This document shows positions 51,661 through 60,384 of a stretch of 64,000 bases of DNA, in pieces. The position numbers and the translations under genes are program-made. This DNA is from Roseovarius aestuarii (GTDB lineage: Bacteria; Pseudomonadota; Alphaproteobacteria; Rhodobacterales; Rhodobacteraceae): assembly GCA_027214255.1 (NCBI GenBank), contig JAPWHL010000003.1, positions 1-64,000 on the forward strand. The letters are read 5' to 3'. Numbering within the stretch: the first letter of the stretch is position 1; the number at the start of each line of letters is the position of its first letter. The notes beneath the pieces are model-generated. The model saw only the letters and a list, made by a program, of their open reading frames with translations, was not told the DNA's origin and did not search any database.

Positions 51661-52403
51661 CCCATCTACTTGAAACCAAGGGCTTGGAAATCCGCTTTGG
51701 TGGGGTTGTCGCGGCCGACAATATCTCGTTGCAGATCGACGCGGGCAAGAACCTTGCCATCATCGGTCCCAACGGGGCGGGCAAAACAACCTTTCTGAAC
51801 ATCTGCACCGGCTGGCTGAAACCCTCCAAGGGCAAGGTCTATTTCGAGGGGCGCGACGTGACCCCCCTGTCACCGCGTCAGATCACGCGACGTGGCGTTG
51901 CGCGTGCGTTCCAGATCCCTCAGTTGTTTACAGAGCATACAGCGCTGGAAAACCTGCTGATCGCAGCAGCTGCGCGCGACCAGCTGCGCAACCCGATCCG
52001 CGCGCTGAAGGACACGCGCCAACGGGACGAGATGATGCATCTTCTGGACATGATCAGCTGCACAGATGTGGCGCATCGTCAGGTGGATGAATTGTCCGAA
52101 GGCCAGCGCAAGTTGATCGACATCGCCGTCGCCTTGGCACTCAAGCCCAAGCTTTTGTTGATGGACGAGCCGACATCCGGCGTGGCCAGTTCCGAGAAAT
52201 TCGGCGTCATGGAGATCCTTGTCAAAGCACTGGCCGAGGCCAAGGTGACGGCTGTCTTTGTTGAACATGACATGGGCATCGTCGAAAAATACGCCGATGA
52301 GGTTGCCGTGTGGAACATGGGCAAAATCGAAATGCGCGGATCGCCTGCCGAAGTGCTGGAGCATCCCGATGTGATCCGTGATGTGATCGGGGAGGTTGTC
52401 TGA
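51657..52403 (+). CDS. LivG-type ABC transporter ATPase
   Basis: 248 residues. Walker A GPNGAGKTTF near residue 39, signature LSEGQRKLIDIAVAL and Walker B LLLMDEPTSGV are present, with the LivG-like insertion around RAFQIPQLFTEHTALENL. It is one of two ATPases for the Liv-type transporter. The signature LSEGQ differs slightly from the classical LSGGQ but is common in the family. It ends on the first base of livF. Confidence 0.92.
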   Translation: MTHLLETKGLEIRFGGVVAADNISLQIDAGKNLAIIGPNGAGKTTFLNICTGWLKPSKGKVYFEGRDVTPLSPRQITRRGVARAFQIPQLFTEHTALENLLIAAAARDQLRNPIRALKDTRQRDEMMHLLDMISCTDVAHRQVDELSEGQRKLIDIAVALALKPKLLLMDEPTSGVASSEKFGVMEILVKALAEAKVTAVFVEHDMGIVEKYADEVAVWNMGKIEMRGSPAEVLEHPDVIRDVIGEVV

Positions 52404-53083
52404 TGCTAAGTTTTCATAATGCCAATGCGTCGATTGGGAATATTCCTATCTTGCGCGGACTGGATTTTACTGTTCCGGCCTCGGGCACCGTCGCTTTGAT
52501 TGGGCGCAACGGCGCGGGTAAAACGACGTTGCTGCGTTCGGTCATGGGCTTCACTAATGTTACTGGTGAAATCCGGTTTGACGGGCAGAACATCACCGAC
52601 ATGACCCCGGCCAAACGCCCCGCGCTTGGTATCGGGTATGCCCCCGAAGATCGGCGTCTGTTCTCGGCCTTTACGGTCGAAGAAAACATCCTGCTGCCCG
52701 CGCAAGTGGCCAAGCTGGACGCGCAAACGACGCAAACCCGCCTAGAGCGCGTTTACCACATTCTGCCTGAGCTCAAGGTGATGGCGGATCGCCCCGCCGG
52801 AAACGTTTCGGGCGGGCAGGGCAAGATGGTGGCGTTGGGTCGTGCACTGATGCTGGGCACCAAACTGATCATGCTGGACGAGCCGTTTCAGGGCCTCGCC
52901 CCTGCATTGGCCCTGCGCTATGCCGATGCGTTGCGCGATTTGCGCGACACAGATGCCAACGTAACGCTGATTATTACTGAATCGAACCCGTCGCTGCTGC
53001 GCGGATTTGCAAGCCTGACCTATGTGATCGAGCGTGGCGCGATCGCGGAAGGCTCACTTGACGACAAAAAGGAGACGGCATGA
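52403..53083 (+). CDS. LivF-type ABC transporter ATPase
   Basis: 226 residues. Walker A GRNGAGKTTL, the GIGYAPEDRRLFSAFTVEENI segment typical of LivF, signature NVSGGQGKMVALGRAL and Walker B LIMLDEPFQGLAP are present. Together with LivG it powers uptake. It overlaps the aldehyde dehydrogenase gene by 4 bp, so transport and oxidation are co-expressed. Confidence 0.92.
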   Translation: MLSFHNANASIGNIPILRGLDFTVPASGTVALIGRNGAGKTTLLRSVMGFTNVTGEIRFDGQNITDMTPAKRPALGIGYAPEDRRLFSAFTVEENILLPAQVAKLDAQTTQTRLERVYHILPELKVMADRPAGNVSGGQGKMVALGRALMLGTKLIMLDEPFQGLAPALALRYADALRDLRDTDANVTLIITESNPSLLRGFASLTYVIERGAIAEGSLDDKKETA

Positions 53084-54534
53084 TGCCGAACGATATGTCC
53101 CTGCCCAAACCGCTGAACCTGATTGCGGGTCAATGGGTGCCTGCCGCCTCGGGCGATGAAATGGATGTGCGCTCGCCCTTGGATGGCGAAGTGTTCACCA
53201 CCATCGCGGCGGCACAGCCGGACGATGTGGACGTCGCTGTTCAAGCCGCGCGCGAGGCATTCGATACCGGCGCTTGGGGGCAGCTGACTGCGGCCGAGCG
53301 CGGGCGTCTGATGCTGAAATTCAGCCTGCGTATTCTGGAAGAAGCCGAGCCTTTGGCCCAGCTGGAATCCCGCGACAATGGCAAGCCGCTGAAACAGGCG
53401 CGTGCCGATATGGTCGCTTGTGCGCGGTATTTTGAATTCTACGGCGGCGCGGCGGACAAGGTCCACGGCGAGGTGATCCCGTTTATGTCGGGCTATAACG
53501 TACAGGTCGTGCGCGAACCTTATGGTGTGATTGCCTGCATCATTCCGTGGAATTACCCTTCGCAGATGTTCGCGCGTGCGCTGGCTCCGGCACTGGCTGT
53601 GGGCAATTCCACTGTTCTAAAACCCGCCGAAGATGCGTGCCTGACCTGCCTGCGTCTGGCCGAGCTGGCGTGCGAGGTTGGCTTTCCCGACGGCGCGATC
53701 AACGTGGTGACAGGACGCGGTGACGTGGCGGGCAAGGCCCTGTCCGAGCATCCGGGGGTGGATTTTATCGCCTTCACCGGTTCGCCCGAAGTCGGTCAGA
53801 TGATCCAGATCGCAGCCGCGAAGAACTATATTCCCTGCACGCTGGAACTGGGTGGGAAATCCCCGCAGATCGTCTTTGATGACGCGGATATTGACGCGGC
53901 ATTGCCGTTTCTTGTGGGCGGGATCATCGCCAATGCAGGACAGACCTGTTCGGCTGGGTCACGCATCCTGATTCAGGAAGGTGTCTATGACAAGGTTGTC
54001 GCGGGCCTGAAAGAACGGTTCGAAGCGCTTGAAGCCTCGGATGTATCAGAAGAGGCGGCCCTTGGTCCCGTTATTTCAGCCAAGCAGAAAAAGCGGGTCG
54101 AGGCTTACATTGATGGCGCCGACGCGCCGCTGATTGCGCGTGGAACGATCCGCGATGGCGCACCCAAGGGCGGCTATTACGTTGCGCCCGCGCTGTTCGG
54201 GCCGGTCGACCCGCGTTCGAACATCGGACAAGAAGAGGTCTTTGGCCCCGTCTTGTGTGCCATGACGTTCAAGGACGAGGCGGACGCGATCCGCATCGCG
54301 AACGACACCGAATATGGCCTTATGGCCTCGGTCTGGACCCGCGATGGCGCGCGCCAGCAACGAGTGGCTAAAAAGCTGCGCGGTGGGCAGGTCTATATCA
54401 ACGGATTCGGCGCGGGTGGCGGAATTGAACTGCCGTTTGGCGGGGTGCGTAAATCCGGCCATGGCCGCGAAAAAGGTTTTGCTGCGCTGCTGGAGTTTTC
54501 GCAGATCAAAACGATCATCAACAAACACGATTGA
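53080..54534 (+). CDS. NAD(P)-dependent aldehyde dehydrogenase
   Basis: 484 residues of the classical ALDH superfamily. Visible are PWNYPSQMFARALAPALAVGN, FTGSPEVGQ for the cofactor fold, catalytic Glu256 in TLELGGKSP and Cys290 in NAGQTCSAGSR, and the C-terminal LPFGGVRKSGHGREKGF. It oxidises an aldehyde to the free acid. Co-transcription with the Liv-type transporter and proximity to two alcohol dehydrogenases suggest an alcohol-aldehyde-acid route before CoA activation by the class III transferase (inference). Specificity (betaine-type, succinate-semialdehyde-type or other) cannot be fixed by eye. Confidence 0.92.
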   Translation: MMPNDMSLPKPLNLIAGQWVPAASGDEMDVRSPLDGEVFTTIAAAQPDDVDVAVQAAREAFDTGAWGQLTAAERGRLMLKFSLRILEEAEPLAQLESRDNGKPLKQARADMVACARYFEFYGGAADKVHGEVIPFMSGYNVQVVREPYGVIACIIPWNYPSQMFARALAPALAVGNSTVLKPAEDACLTCLRLAELACEVGFPDGAINVVTGRGDVAGKALSEHPGVDFIAFTGSPEVGQMIQIAAAKNYIPCTLELGGKSPQIVFDDADIDAALPFLVGGIIANAGQTCSAGSRILIQEGVYDKVVAGLKERFEALEASDVSEEAALGPVISAKQKKRVEAYIDGADAPLIARGTIRDGAPKGGYYVAPALFGPVDPRSNIGQEEVFGPVLCAMTFKDEADAIRIANDTEYGLMASVWTRDGARQQRVAKKLRGGQVYINGFGAGGGIELPFGGVRKSGHGREKGFAALLEFSQIKTIINKHD

Positions 54535-54541
54535 GCGATCA

Positions 54542-54564
54542 GCAGCACCTGTTACGGGTGCTGC
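54542..54564. terminator. Hairpin between convergent aldehyde dehydrogenase and fumarase genes
   Basis: GCAGCACC (54542-54549) pairs perfectly with GGTGCTGC (54557-54564) over a 7-base loop, 8 bp after the aldehyde dehydrogenase stop and between converging genes. No clear T-run follows. Confidence 0.5.
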
Positions 54565-54590
54565 CCTACCGCCAGATCATAATCCCTAGC

Positions 54591-56081
54591 TCAGGCCCGT
54601 GCCCATTGGCGCGGGCCTGTTTCGTGAATTGAGGTGCCCGAGGAATCAACAGCCACGGTCACGGGCATGTCCTGCACCTTGAATTCGCGGATCGCTTCCA
54701 TCCCCAGATCGTCATAGGCCACAACCCGTGCGGACTTGATCGACTGGGACACCAGATAGGCCGCACCACCCACCGCGATCAGATAGATCGCGCCATGACG
54801 CCGTATCGCCTTTATGGCTTCAGCGCCGCGTTCCGCTTTGCCGATCATGATTTTCAGGCCGGTTGCGGCCAGCACCTCATCGGTGAATTTGTCCATGCGG
54901 GTCGCTGTCGTCGGTCCGGCCGGGCCGATGATTTCGCCGGGCACGGCATCGACAGGCCCAACGTAATACAGCGCGCGCCCTTTCAGGTCGACGGGCAGGG
55001 TGCCGCCTGCGCGCAAGGTTTCGACCATGCGCTTATGCGCCGCGTCACGCCCGGTATAAAGCGTTCCCGACAGCAAAAGGGTTTCGCCGGATTTCAACCC
55101 GGCCAGTACCTCATCGTTCAAATGGTCCAGCGACAGACGTCGTCCAACCGGCCCTTGGCCCTCTATCTGCGGCCAAAGCGAGAGGTCTGGCGGCGTAAAC
55201 GTGGCCGGGCCATTGCCGGTTAGTGTAAAATCAACATGTCGCGTGGCAGCACAATTGGGGATCAACGCGACGGGCATCGAGGCAGCATGCGTGGGATAGG
55301 TCGCAATCTTGACGTCCAGCGCGGTAGTCAATCCGCCCAAACCTTGCGCGCCTATTCCCAGCGCGTTGACGCGCTCCAATATCTCTAGACGCATTTCCTC
55401 GATCCGTGTTTCAGGGCCGCGTGCGCGCAGGTCGGTAATGTCTATCGGCTCGTTTAGCGCAGTCTTGGCCAATGCCATTGCCTTGTCCACGCTGCCACCG
55501 ACGCCGATGCCCAATATTCCCGGTGGGCACCATCCGGCACCCATTTGCGCGACGCGATCCACCACCCAATCCGCCACGCTGGCCGACGGGTTCAGCACCG
55601 CGAACTGGGTCTTGTTTTCGGATCCGCCACCTTTGGCGGAAACGCTGACATGCACTGCGCTACCCGCGATCATCCGGACCTGCACCATGGCGGGTGTGTT
55701 GTCGCCGCTGTTGCGGCGCGTATCCAGCGGATCAACGATGACCGAGGCGCGCAGTGGGTTTGTCTCTAGCATCCATGCGGCGCGCACGGCGTCGTCGATC
55801 ATGTCCTGCAACGGCCGCGTCCAGTCGGTGCGCGCCTCGACGCCAACCTCGACAAAGACATTGGCGATACCGGTGTCCTGACAGATCGGGCGCCGTCCCG
55901 TCGCGCACATGCGCGAATTGATCAGGATCTGGGCAATTGCGGCCTTGGCCGACGGGCTTTGTTCGCGGGTGTAGGCATCGGTCATGGCGGCGATAAAATC
56001 GGGCGGATGGTAGTACGAGATATACTGAAGCGCATCGGAGATACTGGCGATCAGGTCAGCTTCCAGAATGCGGGCACTCAT
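54591..56081 (-). CDS. Class I fumarase / mesaconase-type iron-sulfur hydro-lyase
   Basis: 496 residues. The class I fumarase layout is clear: N-terminal half with RPICQDTGIANVFVEVG and AKGGGSENKTQFAVLNPSAS, linker, then a beta-half with GPTTATRMDKF and KAERGAEAI. Cys residues for the [4Fe-4S] cluster lie in CQDTG, GAGWCPPG and PNCAATRH. The family hydrates fumarate or, in several members, mesaconate to citramalate. Its 4-bp overlap with a CitE-like lyase gene and its closeness to a class III CoA-transferase favour a mesaconate/citramalate role, but ordinary fumarase cannot be ruled out. Confidence 0.9.
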   Translation of the reverse strand: MSARILEADLIASISDALQYISYYHPPDFIAAMTDAYTREQSPSAKAAIAQILINSRMCATGRRPICQDTGIANVFVEVGVEARTDWTRPLQDMIDDAVRAAWMLETNPLRASVIVDPLDTRRNSGDNTPAMVQVRMIAGSAVHVSVSAKGGGSENKTQFAVLNPSASVADWVVDRVAQMGAGWCPPGILGIGVGGSVDKAMALAKTALNEPIDITDLRARGPETRIEEMRLEILERVNALGIGAQGLGGLTTALDVKIATYPTHAASMPVALIPNCAATRHVDFTLTGNGPATFTPPDLSLWPQIEGQGPVGRRLSLDHLNDEVLAGLKSGETLLLSGTLYTGRDAAHKRMVETLRAGGTLPVDLKGRALYYVGPVDAVPGEIIGPAGPTTATRMDKFTDEVLAATGLKIMIGKAERGAEAIKAIRRHGAIYLIAVGGAAYLVSQSIKSARVVAYDDLGMEAIREFKVQDMPVTVAVDSSGTSIHETGPRQWARA

Positions 56082-56887
56082 GCCGAGGGTCCGCTACGGG
56101 CAAGAATCTGTTGCGCGCGGGTGATGACCGGCGCGTCGATCATCGCACCGTCCAGTTGCACCGCAGCACTCCCATTTGCGTGTTGGGCCGCCGTGACGAC
56201 CCGGCGCGCCCAAGCGATCTCATCGTTGGAGGGGGCAAAGCCGCGCCGCGCCGGTTCCAGCTGTGCGGGGTGGATGATCAGCTTGCCTCCCAGTCCCATT
56301 TCAACCGCGTGGCGGCAATCCGCCTCGATCAATGCCGCGTCTCGGGTGGCGGTTGTGACGCCGTCCAGCGGGGCGGGTTGACCCGCCAGCCGCGCTGCCA
56401 ACACCAGTGCAGAGCGCGCGGCCATCAACGAGGCGCGCGTGTGCCCCATCCCCAGATCGGCGGCATAGTCGATTGATCCGAACGCCATGCGCGCCGACGC
56501 ACCCGCGACCTCATCCACATTCGAAATCCCGCGTGCCGTTTCGACCAATGCGATGATCGGCACGCCCGCCGTGCGCGCCACATGTGCGCAGGCGTCCGCC
56601 GTTTCGGCCTTGGCCAGCATCACAGCGGCAAGGGGCAGCGTGGCGGCGGCGGCAAGATCGGCATCGAACCATTCGGTTCCGGCGGCGTTGATGCGTAAAA
56701 CGATAGGTGCGTTCACATCCTTCAACGCGTCGGCTAGATTTGCGCGTGCGCCGGCACGTGCATCCGGTGCCACCGCATCCTCCATATCTACGATCACTGC
56801 GTCGGCGACGGCAGCCTTGGCAAAACGCTCGGGGCGGTCGGCAGGCACAAAGAGGGGAAGGTTCAGGCGGTCGATCGGCGCAGGCAT
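56078..56887 (-). CDS. CitE-like CoA lyase (HpcH/HpaI superfamily)
   Basis: 269 residues. The CitE/malyl-CoA lyase fold motifs are visible: LFVPADRPERFAKA, the metal-site segment VIVDMEDAVAP, VLRINAAGTEWF, ALVETARGISN, FGSIDYAADLG and GLGGKLIIHPAQLEP. These enzymes cleave citramalyl-, malyl- or methylmalyl-CoA to acetyl-CoA plus a keto acid. The length fits the shorter CitE-like group. It is the first gene of a two-gene minus-strand operon with the fumarase/mesaconase-like enzyme and is divergent from the CoA-transferase gene. Confidence 0.88.
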   Translation of the reverse strand: MPAPIDRLNLPLFVPADRPERFAKAAVADAVIVDMEDAVAPDARAGARANLADALKDVNAPIVLRINAAGTEWFDADLAAAATLPLAAVMLAKAETADACAHVARTAGVPIIALVETARGISNVDEVAGASARMAFGSIDYAADLGMGHTRASLMAARSALVLAARLAGQPAPLDGVTTATRDAALIEADCRHAVEMGLGGKLIIHPAQLEPARRGFAPSNDEIAWARRVVTAAQHANGSAAVQLDGAMIDAPVITRAQQILARSGPSA

Positions 56888-57054
56888 CTAGGGCACTCCG
56901 GTGTCAGGAAACCACTCTATGGTAACGCGTCATCAGTTTCGCGACCAGACCCGCAGGATATAGCCCCGGCCTATGCCCCCCCCCGCCTCGCGGCTATTTC
57001 CAGCCGCGCCCGGGTTCAGGCATCATCGCGCCGAATACAGAAAAGGACGGTACA

Positions 57055-58179
57055 ATGGCAGGTGATCTTGATGGGCTTTTGGTGGTTTCAATCGAACAGG
57101 CCGTCGCCGCCCCTTATGTTTCGGGCCGTCTTGCCGAAGCCGGAGCGCGCGTCATCAAGGTCGAGCGCCCCGAGGGCGACTTTGCACGCGGCTATGACCA
57201 ACTTGTGCATGGTGAAAGCGCCTATTTCGTCTGGCTTAATCGCGGCAAGGAATCCATCTGTCTTGACCTGCGGGACGACAATGATAAGGCGCTGATGGAC
57301 AGCATGCTGTCGCAAGCAGATGTGTTTATTCAAAACCTTGCCCCCGGCGCGGTCGCGCGTCTGGGCTTTGATCAGGCCGATTTGCGCAAGCGGTATCCGC
57401 GTCTGATCACCGTGGCGATTTCGGGCTATGGTGAAGACGGGCCCTTAAAGGATCTCAAGGCCTATGATTTGTTGGTGCAAGCCGAAAGCGGGCTGTCCCA
57501 GATCACGGGCACCAAGGACGAGTTGACGCGCGTGGGCGTGTCGGTTTGCGACATTGCTGCGGGTATGACGGCCTATCAGGCGGTGCTTCAGGCGTTGATC
57601 GGGCGCGGGGTTACGGGGCAGGGGCGGCATTTGTCCATATCTCTGTTTCATGCGCTGACCGACTGGATGAACGTGCCCTATTTGCAATATGCCTATGGCG
57701 GCAAAGAGCCTGTGCGCAGTGGCTTGAACCACCCGACGATTGCGCCCTATGGGGCCTATACAGGCTCGGACGGAAAGGACGTGTTGTTCTCGATCCAGAA
57801 CGAGCGGGAGTGGCAGGTTTTCTGTGCCGAAATTCTGGGCCAGCCGGACCTGCCGCAGGATCCGCGCTTTGACAATAATTCCCACCGAGTTGCACATCGT
57901 GCCGAACTGGACGCGATCATTCGCCCCCTGTTTGCGCAGGTGCCGCGTGATGACATGGCCGCCAAGCTAGAGGCTGCGCGCATCGCTTATGGGCGGGTCA
58001 GCACCATGGATGATCTGGCCGCGCATCCACAAAACCGTTATGTCGAGGTTGGCAGCCCCACGGGCCCCGTTCGGATGCTGGCCCCCGGTGCCGTTATCGA
58101 TGGACAGGTGCCCGCGCTGGGCGATGTGCCCGCGCTGGGGGCGCATACGGATGCGGTGCGCGCCGAGTTTACGGGCTGA
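57055..58179 (+). CDS. Class III (CaiB/BaiF family) CoA-transferase
   Basis: 374 residues; AAAGGACGG precedes the ATG. The N-terminal VVSIEQAVAAPYVSGRLAEAGA and DLRDD segments are typical, and the catalytic Asp166 lies in VCDIAAGMTAYQAVLQAL. The family moves CoA between dicarboxylic or other organic acids and includes succinyl-CoA:mesaconate, itaconate and 3-sulfinopropionate transferases. It starts an operon with a thiol-dioxygenase-like cupin and a rhodanese, and is divergent from CitE and mesaconase-like genes. It probably activates the acid made by the dehydrogenases. The acceptor is not predictable. Confidence 0.9.
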   Translation: MAGDLDGLLVVSIEQAVAAPYVSGRLAEAGARVIKVERPEGDFARGYDQLVHGESAYFVWLNRGKESICLDLRDDNDKALMDSMLSQADVFIQNLAPGAVARLGFDQADLRKRYPRLITVAISGYGEDGPLKDLKAYDLLVQAESGLSQITGTKDELTRVGVSVCDIAAGMTAYQAVLQALIGRGVTGQGRHLSISLFHALTDWMNVPYLQYAYGGKEPVRSGLNHPTIAPYGAYTGSDGKDVLFSIQNEREWQVFCAEILGQPDLPQDPRFDNNSHRVAHRAELDAIIRPLFAQVPRDDMAAKLEAARIAYGRVSTMDDLAAHPQNRYVEVGSPTGPVRMLAPGAVIDGQVPALGDVPALGAHTDAVRAEFTG

Positions 58180-58197
58180 ATTAGGGAGGATTATACA

Positions 58198-58782
58198 ATG
58201 ACCCATGCTGCTGAACGACAAAAGGTCACGGATGCGTTCATTACGGACGCGGCGGCCATCGCTGCCGAAGGTCCGATGAATCGTGCGCGTCTGGACCGGA
58301 TCAAGACCCGCCTGATGGACATCGCTGCACAGGTGGATCTGTGGGGCGAAGATGATTTTCCCTCCCCCAGCGTCGAAGACAAACAGAACCGTTTCTTTAT
58401 CGCCGATCATCCCAGCGGCCTGACGCTGTATCTGAATGTGATGCATCCGGGTAAGGTGATCCCGCCACACAACCACACGGTTTTTGCCTGTATTGCCGCC
58501 GTCGATGGAGCCGAGCAGAACACAGTTTACGAGAGGGTCGATGACGGATCAGTCCCGGGTCGTGCCGAGTTAAAGCTGCGTGAAGAGGTCGATCTGCGCC
58601 CCGGAAACGCATTGGCGATGATGGCCGATGACATTCACAGTGTTGTCATTGGTGGCACTCAGGTCATACGCCATTTGCACTTTTACGGGCAGCCGCTGGA
58701 ATCGCTGACCCAGCGTATCAGCTATGACCTTGAGGCAGGGACGTGCAAGGTGATGGACATCGGCGCGAAGACCAAGAAGTGA
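58198..58782 (+). CDS. Cupin of the cysteine/thiol dioxygenase type
   Basis: 194 residues; a strong GGGAGG site precedes the ATG. A cysteine-dioxygenase-like 3-His iron site is visible: His91 and His93 in IPPHNHTVFACIAAV, and His147 in MMADDIHSVV, with a spacing close to that of mammalian cysteine dioxygenase. These enzymes oxidise a thiol to the sulfinate in the cytoplasm. Candidate substrates are 3-mercaptopropionate, cysteine or mercaptosuccinate, but a non-sulfur cupin role is possible. It is 18 bp after the CoA-transferase gene and overlaps the rhodanese gene by 4 bp. Confidence 0.8.
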   Translation: MTHAAERQKVTDAFITDAAAIAAEGPMNRARLDRIKTRLMDIAAQVDLWGEDDFPSPSVEDKQNRFFIADHPSGLTLYLNVMHPGKVIPPHNHTVFACIAAVDGAEQNTVYERVDDGSVPGRAELKLREEVDLRPGNALAMMADDIHSVVIGGTQVIRHLHFYGQPLESLTQRISYDLEAGTCKVMDIGAKTKK

Positions 58783-60323
58783 GCGCGCTAAACATATCGG
58801 TCGCAGATGTGCGCGCTGCGTTGACGGATGGCGGCGAGGTGGCCCTGATTGATTTGCGCGAATTCGGCCAATACGGCGAAGGGCACCCGTTTTTTTCGGT
58901 CAATATTCCTTTCAGTAGGCTGGAAGCGGATGCCCCCCGACTGATGCCGCGCCGGTCGGTGCGTTGTATCGTGTTCGACAATGGCGACGGGATTGCCCTG
59001 CGCGGTGCGGCCGTTCTGGGGGCGATGGGCTATGACAATCTGCATATCATGGACGGCGGTGCGCCTGCTTGGGCCGCAGCCGGGCACACGTTGTTCAAAG
59101 GGGTGAACCTGCCCTCCAAGACTTTTGGCGAGATGGTCGAGCATCAGCTGGGTACACAGTCCGTTTCGGCGGATGCGCTGCGCAAGATGCAACAGGCGGG
59201 GCAAGATATGCTGATCCTTGACGGGCGCAGCGCGGCAGAATTCACCAAGATGTCGATCCCCGGTGCGCAGTCCTGCCCCAACGCTGAACTGGGCTATCGT
59301 GTAAGCCAGATGGCACCGCGCGACACGCTGATTGTTGTGAATTGCGCAGGACGCACCCGTTCGATCATTGGGGCGGAAACATTGCGGTTGGCAGGGTGGG
59401 AAGGCCCGGTTTATGCGCTGCGCAACGGCACACAGGGCTGGCGGTTGGCCGGGTATGATCTGGACCATGGGCGGGATGCCGGCGCGCTACCCGAGGTGCC
59501 TGACGCCGCGCTAGAGGATGCCTGTACGCGGGCTGCGACACTCATAGACAGCTATGCTATTCCCACCGTCACGTTGGCCGAACTGGATCAGTGGGACGCG
59601 GGCGTGCATAGCATCTTTCGCTTTGATGTGCGTACTTTGGCCGAGCATCGCCAAGGTCACGCGCCCGGCTTTGATACGGCCCCCGGCGGTCAATTGGTGC
59701 AAGCCACGGACGAGAAACTGGCCGTGCGCGGCGCGCGCATTGTGCTGAGTTGTGACACCGGGCTGCGGGCAGCGACGACGGCGATCTGGTTGCGCGGAAT
59801 GGGCCATGACGCCCGTGTTCTGCGGGACGCGCCGATTGGTCAGGCTACAATCTTGACGCCTGTGGACCGGGTCGATCTGGATGACCTTCAAGCGGCAGGC
59901 ACGCTGTTGGATGCGTCACGCGGGATGGATTATCGCAAGGCGCATATCAAAGGCGCTATTTGGGTGAATAGGGCGCATATACACCTGCGGCGTCCTGACC
60001 TGCCGGGGCCGATCACGATTGTGGGGCGTGATCCGGCGTTGATCAGGGGAATTCACGCCGAGCTGGAGTTGCAGGGCCATGGCGATCTGCGCTGTGTCTG
60101 CTCGGGGCCGGAGGATTGGCGCAAGGCAGGGCTGGAAATTGTCACGTCGCCCGACAGCCCGACCGAGGCCGAGTGCATTGATCATCTGTTTTTTGTCCAC
60201 GACCGCCATGACGGCAATCTTGACGCCGCGCGGCGCTATCTGGAATGGGAAACGGGTTTGTTGGCGCAACTGGATGACTATGAACGCGCAGCGCTGTGTC
60301 CATTGAAGGCGCGGTGCTCGTGA
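58779..60323 (+). CDS. Four-module rhodanese-like sulfurtransferase
   Basis: 514 residues from a GTG at 58779 that overlaps the cupin stop. Four rhodanese modules can be read. Module 1 (about 5-105) lacks a loop Cys (VFDNGDG). Module 2 (about 125-235) has an active loop NCAGRTRS. Module 3 (about 265-370) has SCDTGLRA. Module 4 (about 375-460) again lacks Cys (VGRDPA). Residues 470-514 are a short helical tail with two Cys. It presumably moves sulfane sulfur or handles sulfite made downstream of the thiol dioxygenase. Tight coupling to the cupin supports a shared sulfur function. Confidence 0.88.
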   Translation: MSALNISVADVRAALTDGGEVALIDLREFGQYGEGHPFFSVNIPFSRLEADAPRLMPRRSVRCIVFDNGDGIALRGAAVLGAMGYDNLHIMDGGAPAWAAAGHTLFKGVNLPSKTFGEMVEHQLGTQSVSADALRKMQQAGQDMLILDGRSAAEFTKMSIPGAQSCPNAELGYRVSQMAPRDTLIVVNCAGRTRSIIGAETLRLAGWEGPVYALRNGTQGWRLAGYDLDHGRDAGALPEVPDAALEDACTRAATLIDSYAIPTVTLAELDQWDAGVHSIFRFDVRTLAEHRQGHAPGFDTAPGGQLVQATDEKLAVRGARIVLSCDTGLRAATTAIWLRGMGHDARVLRDAPIGQATILTPVDRVDLDDLQAAGTLLDASRGMDYRKAHIKGAIWVNRAHIHLRRPDLPGPITIVGRDPALIRGIHAELELQGHGDLRCVCSGPEDWRKAGLEIVTSPDSPTEAECIDHLFFVHDRHDGNLDAARRYLEWETGLLAQLDDYERAALCPLKARCS

Positions 60324-60384
60324 TTTGACGCAAGTTGTGCAGCACCCTTTATCCTGATTGCTAAAGCAAATAGGCGGTTACGGA

